Shown here one piece after another: positions 5,873 to 7,088 of a stretch of DNA of 7,088 nt. The notes beneath the pieces were generated by a model. The model searched no databases. It saw only the letters and a program-made list of their open reading frames with translations, and was not told the DNA's origin. The stretch comes from CAZCEC01 sp964497615. GTDB lineage: Bacteria > Chloroflexota > Anaerolineae > Anaerolineales > UBA6663. Positions within the stretch are counted from its first letter, which is position 1. The number at the start of each line of letters is the position of its first letter. Location: positions 1 to 7,088 of the forward strand of contig CAZCEC010000131.1 in NCBI GenBank assembly GCA_964497615.1. The letters are read 5' to 3'. The translations under genes and the position numbers were made by a program.

Positions 5873-7006
5873 TCAATATTCCGCCGCGATGCGTTCGCTG
5901 AACCGCGCCTCGTCCCACACCGCCCCCCAGCCCGGCCCCTCCGGCGGCGCGATGTGCCCGTCCTCGATCAGCGGCCCGTTCAGCATCCCCCATAGCTCGC
6001 CCTCCACGCGGTTACTGTCCGCCGCCGTGGCAAAGTGCTCGTAGTAGTCGGCATTGTCAATGCACAATCCCAGGTGCGCGTGGATCAGCCCAAACAGCCC
6101 GCCGCCGCCGTTCAGCTCGACATTCGTGGCGTACATCTCCGCGAAGTGCGCCATCTTCAGCACCTGCGTCGTCGCGTTGCGGGCGTTGGCCCGGATGCGG
6201 TCCGTCCCGCCCTGGATTAGCCACTGCGTGCTCAGCCCCATGTCGTGCATCAGCATCTCGGTGCCCATCACCGGCAGCGTCAATTCCCGGCACAGCGCCT
6301 GGTAGTCGTGCAGCTTCTGCTCGTGGAACGGTTCCTCCAGCCAGATGAAGCCCAACTCCTCCATCACGTGCCCCACCTCGATCGCCTCGCGCAGATCGTA
6401 CGAGCACACCGGGTCGTTCAGCAGCGCATAGTCCGGCCCCACCTCGCGCCGCACCGTCCGGAAGATGGGGATATCCGCCGCGCCGCCCTTGAACGAGTGG
6501 AACTTGTAGGCCTGTACCCCATACGCCCGCCCGGCCTCGATCTGCTTGAGATACTCCCTCAGCGGCAGGTCGTGCCACGTCAGGTACACCGGGAAGCGGT
6601 CGCGCACTTTGCCCACCAGTGCCCACACCGGCAGCCCCGCCGCCTGCCCCAGCAGGTCCCACACGCAATTGTCAAAATCCCCATACCACCCCGGCGGCTG
6701 ATACACCCAGCGCGTGCCCTTGTGCAGCATCTGGAACAGCCCCTCCCGATCCGCCACGTCCCAGCCGATGACCTGATTCCGCAATATCTCGATCTGGTGC
6801 GGCAGCATCGTCGTCGTGCAGCGGCTCACCCGCCCGTCGTCCGTCTCCACCTGGATGAAGGTCTGCGTCAGCGGCTTGCCCGTCGCGATGCGCGTGTGCG
6901 TGTACTGGATGCGCCGCAGGTTAGGCACCGTGATCAGCTTAAGATACGTCCCGTGCGGCTGCTCCGGCGCCTCCAGCACGTACAGGCGGACAGCGGTGAT
7001 TTTCAT
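5873..7006 (-). CDS. enolase-superfamily enzyme, mandelate racemase/muconate lactonizing enzyme-like
   Basis: The 377-residue length is normal for this family. A capping domain (about 1-125, starting MKITAVRLYVLEAP) precedes a (beta/alpha)7-barrel. Metal ligands are visible as D198 (LLNDPV), E224 (IWLEEPF) and E250 (VMGTEM). K168-F-H170 (AYKFHSFKGG) occupies the place of the catalytic KxK. E323 (DYYEHF) matches the carboxylate-contacting Glu of mandelate racemase. The positions of the usual Asp/His dyad appear as N273 (RANARN) and N299 (VELNGGGG). The family abstracts a proton next to a carboxylate, typically in sugar-acid dehydration or racemisation; the substrate here cannot be named. The ATG at 7006 is preferred over a GTG at the window edge because GGAG (7013-7016) lies 6 nt upstream and the family N terminus starts there. 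It is the first gene of a likely three-gene operon, with 17 nt to the next start. Confidence 0.9.
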   Translation of the reverse strand: MKITAVRLYVLEAPEQPHGTYLKLITVPNLRRIQYTHTRIATGKPLTQTFIQVETDDGRVSRCTTTMLPHQIEILRNQVIGWDVADREGLFQMLHKGTRWVYQPPGWYGDFDNCVWDLLGQAAGLPVWALVGKVRDRFPVYLTWHDLPLREYLKQIEAGRAYGVQAYKFHSFKGGAADIPIFRTVRREVGPDYALLNDPVCSYDLREAIEVGHVMEELGFIWLEEPFHEQKLHDYQALCRELTLPVMGTEMLMHDMGLSTQWLIQGGTDRIRANARNATTQVLKMAHFAEMYATNVELNGGGGLFGLIHAHLGLCIDNADYYEHFATAADSNRVEGELWGMLNGPLIEDGHIAPPEGPGWGAVWDEARFSERIAAEY

Positions 7007-7042
7007 GTTGAACTCCGGGAAATGGGGAGGATAGGAGGGTTT

Positions 7043-7061
7043 AATCAGTCCTTGACTGATT
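7043..7061. promoter_or_regulatory. 19-bp perfect palindrome, possible operator, upstream of the enolase-like gene
   Basis: AATCAGTC (7043-7050) and GACTGATT (7054-7061) are exact reverse complements around a 3-nt CTT centre, 37-55 nt before the ATG at 7006. Its symmetry, AT content above the local background and position upstream of an operon suggest a repressor or activator site. I found no convincing -35/-10 pair in the 82 nt available on this strand, so the promoter may lie beyond the window. Confidence 0.5.
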
Positions 7062-7088
7062 TCGCCCCGATGTTCTAAATGACGCACC

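Overview
The window is high-GC bacterial DNA, densely coding, with a strong preference for C- and G-ending codons. It carries two plus-strand genes on the left and a minus-strand block on the right. The overall style suggests Chloroflexota (Anaerolineae/Caldilineae-like): a large LuxR-type ATPase regulator, a zinc-motif nucleotidyl cyclase, an Asp-box membrane protein and in-frame 7-nt repeats. No rRNA or other phylogenetic marker is present, so this placement is an inference.

Left part, plus strand. Positions 106-2703 encode a large STAND/MalT-like LuxR-family regulator with an N-terminal P-loop ATPase, a helical-repeat middle and a C-terminal LuxR helix-turn-helix. Two small hairpins follow its stop codon. 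A 48-residue single-membrane-span protein with a good ribosome binding site lies at 2835-2981.

Right part, minus strand, read from high to low coordinates. First is a mandelate racemase/muconate lactonizing enzyme-like member of the enolase superfamily (7006-5873), with a 19-bp palindrome in its leader. Next is a small protein resembling dimeric alpha/beta-barrel (ABM-like) proteins (5855-5461), which is split by a one-base frameshift at a run of four T. Then comes a class III adenylate/guanylate cyclase with an N-terminal four-cysteine motif (5455-4625). Spacing is 17 nt and then 5 nt, each start has a Shine-Dalgarno sequence, and the three genes look like one operon. After a GC-rich hairpin and an 82-nt gap comes a polytopic membrane protein (4542-2992) whose central extracytoplasmic part has Asp-box (BNR/Ycf48-like) repeats. 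It converges on the small plus-strand gene with only 10 nt between the stop codons.

The least ordinary features are: two arrays of degenerate 7-nt repeats (consensus CCTGACA on the plus strand) inside the membrane-protein gene, both read as a VSGVRCQ-like heptapeptide in predicted cytoplasmic loops; an exact 11-bp tandem repeat with a related core just upstream of that gene; an enolase-superfamily enzyme whose usual Asp/His dyad positions appear to be Asn; and a perfect 13-bp hairpin inside a coding 3' end. I see no CRISPR array, tRNA, rRNA, transposase or phage gene, and no complete new defence or mobile system.
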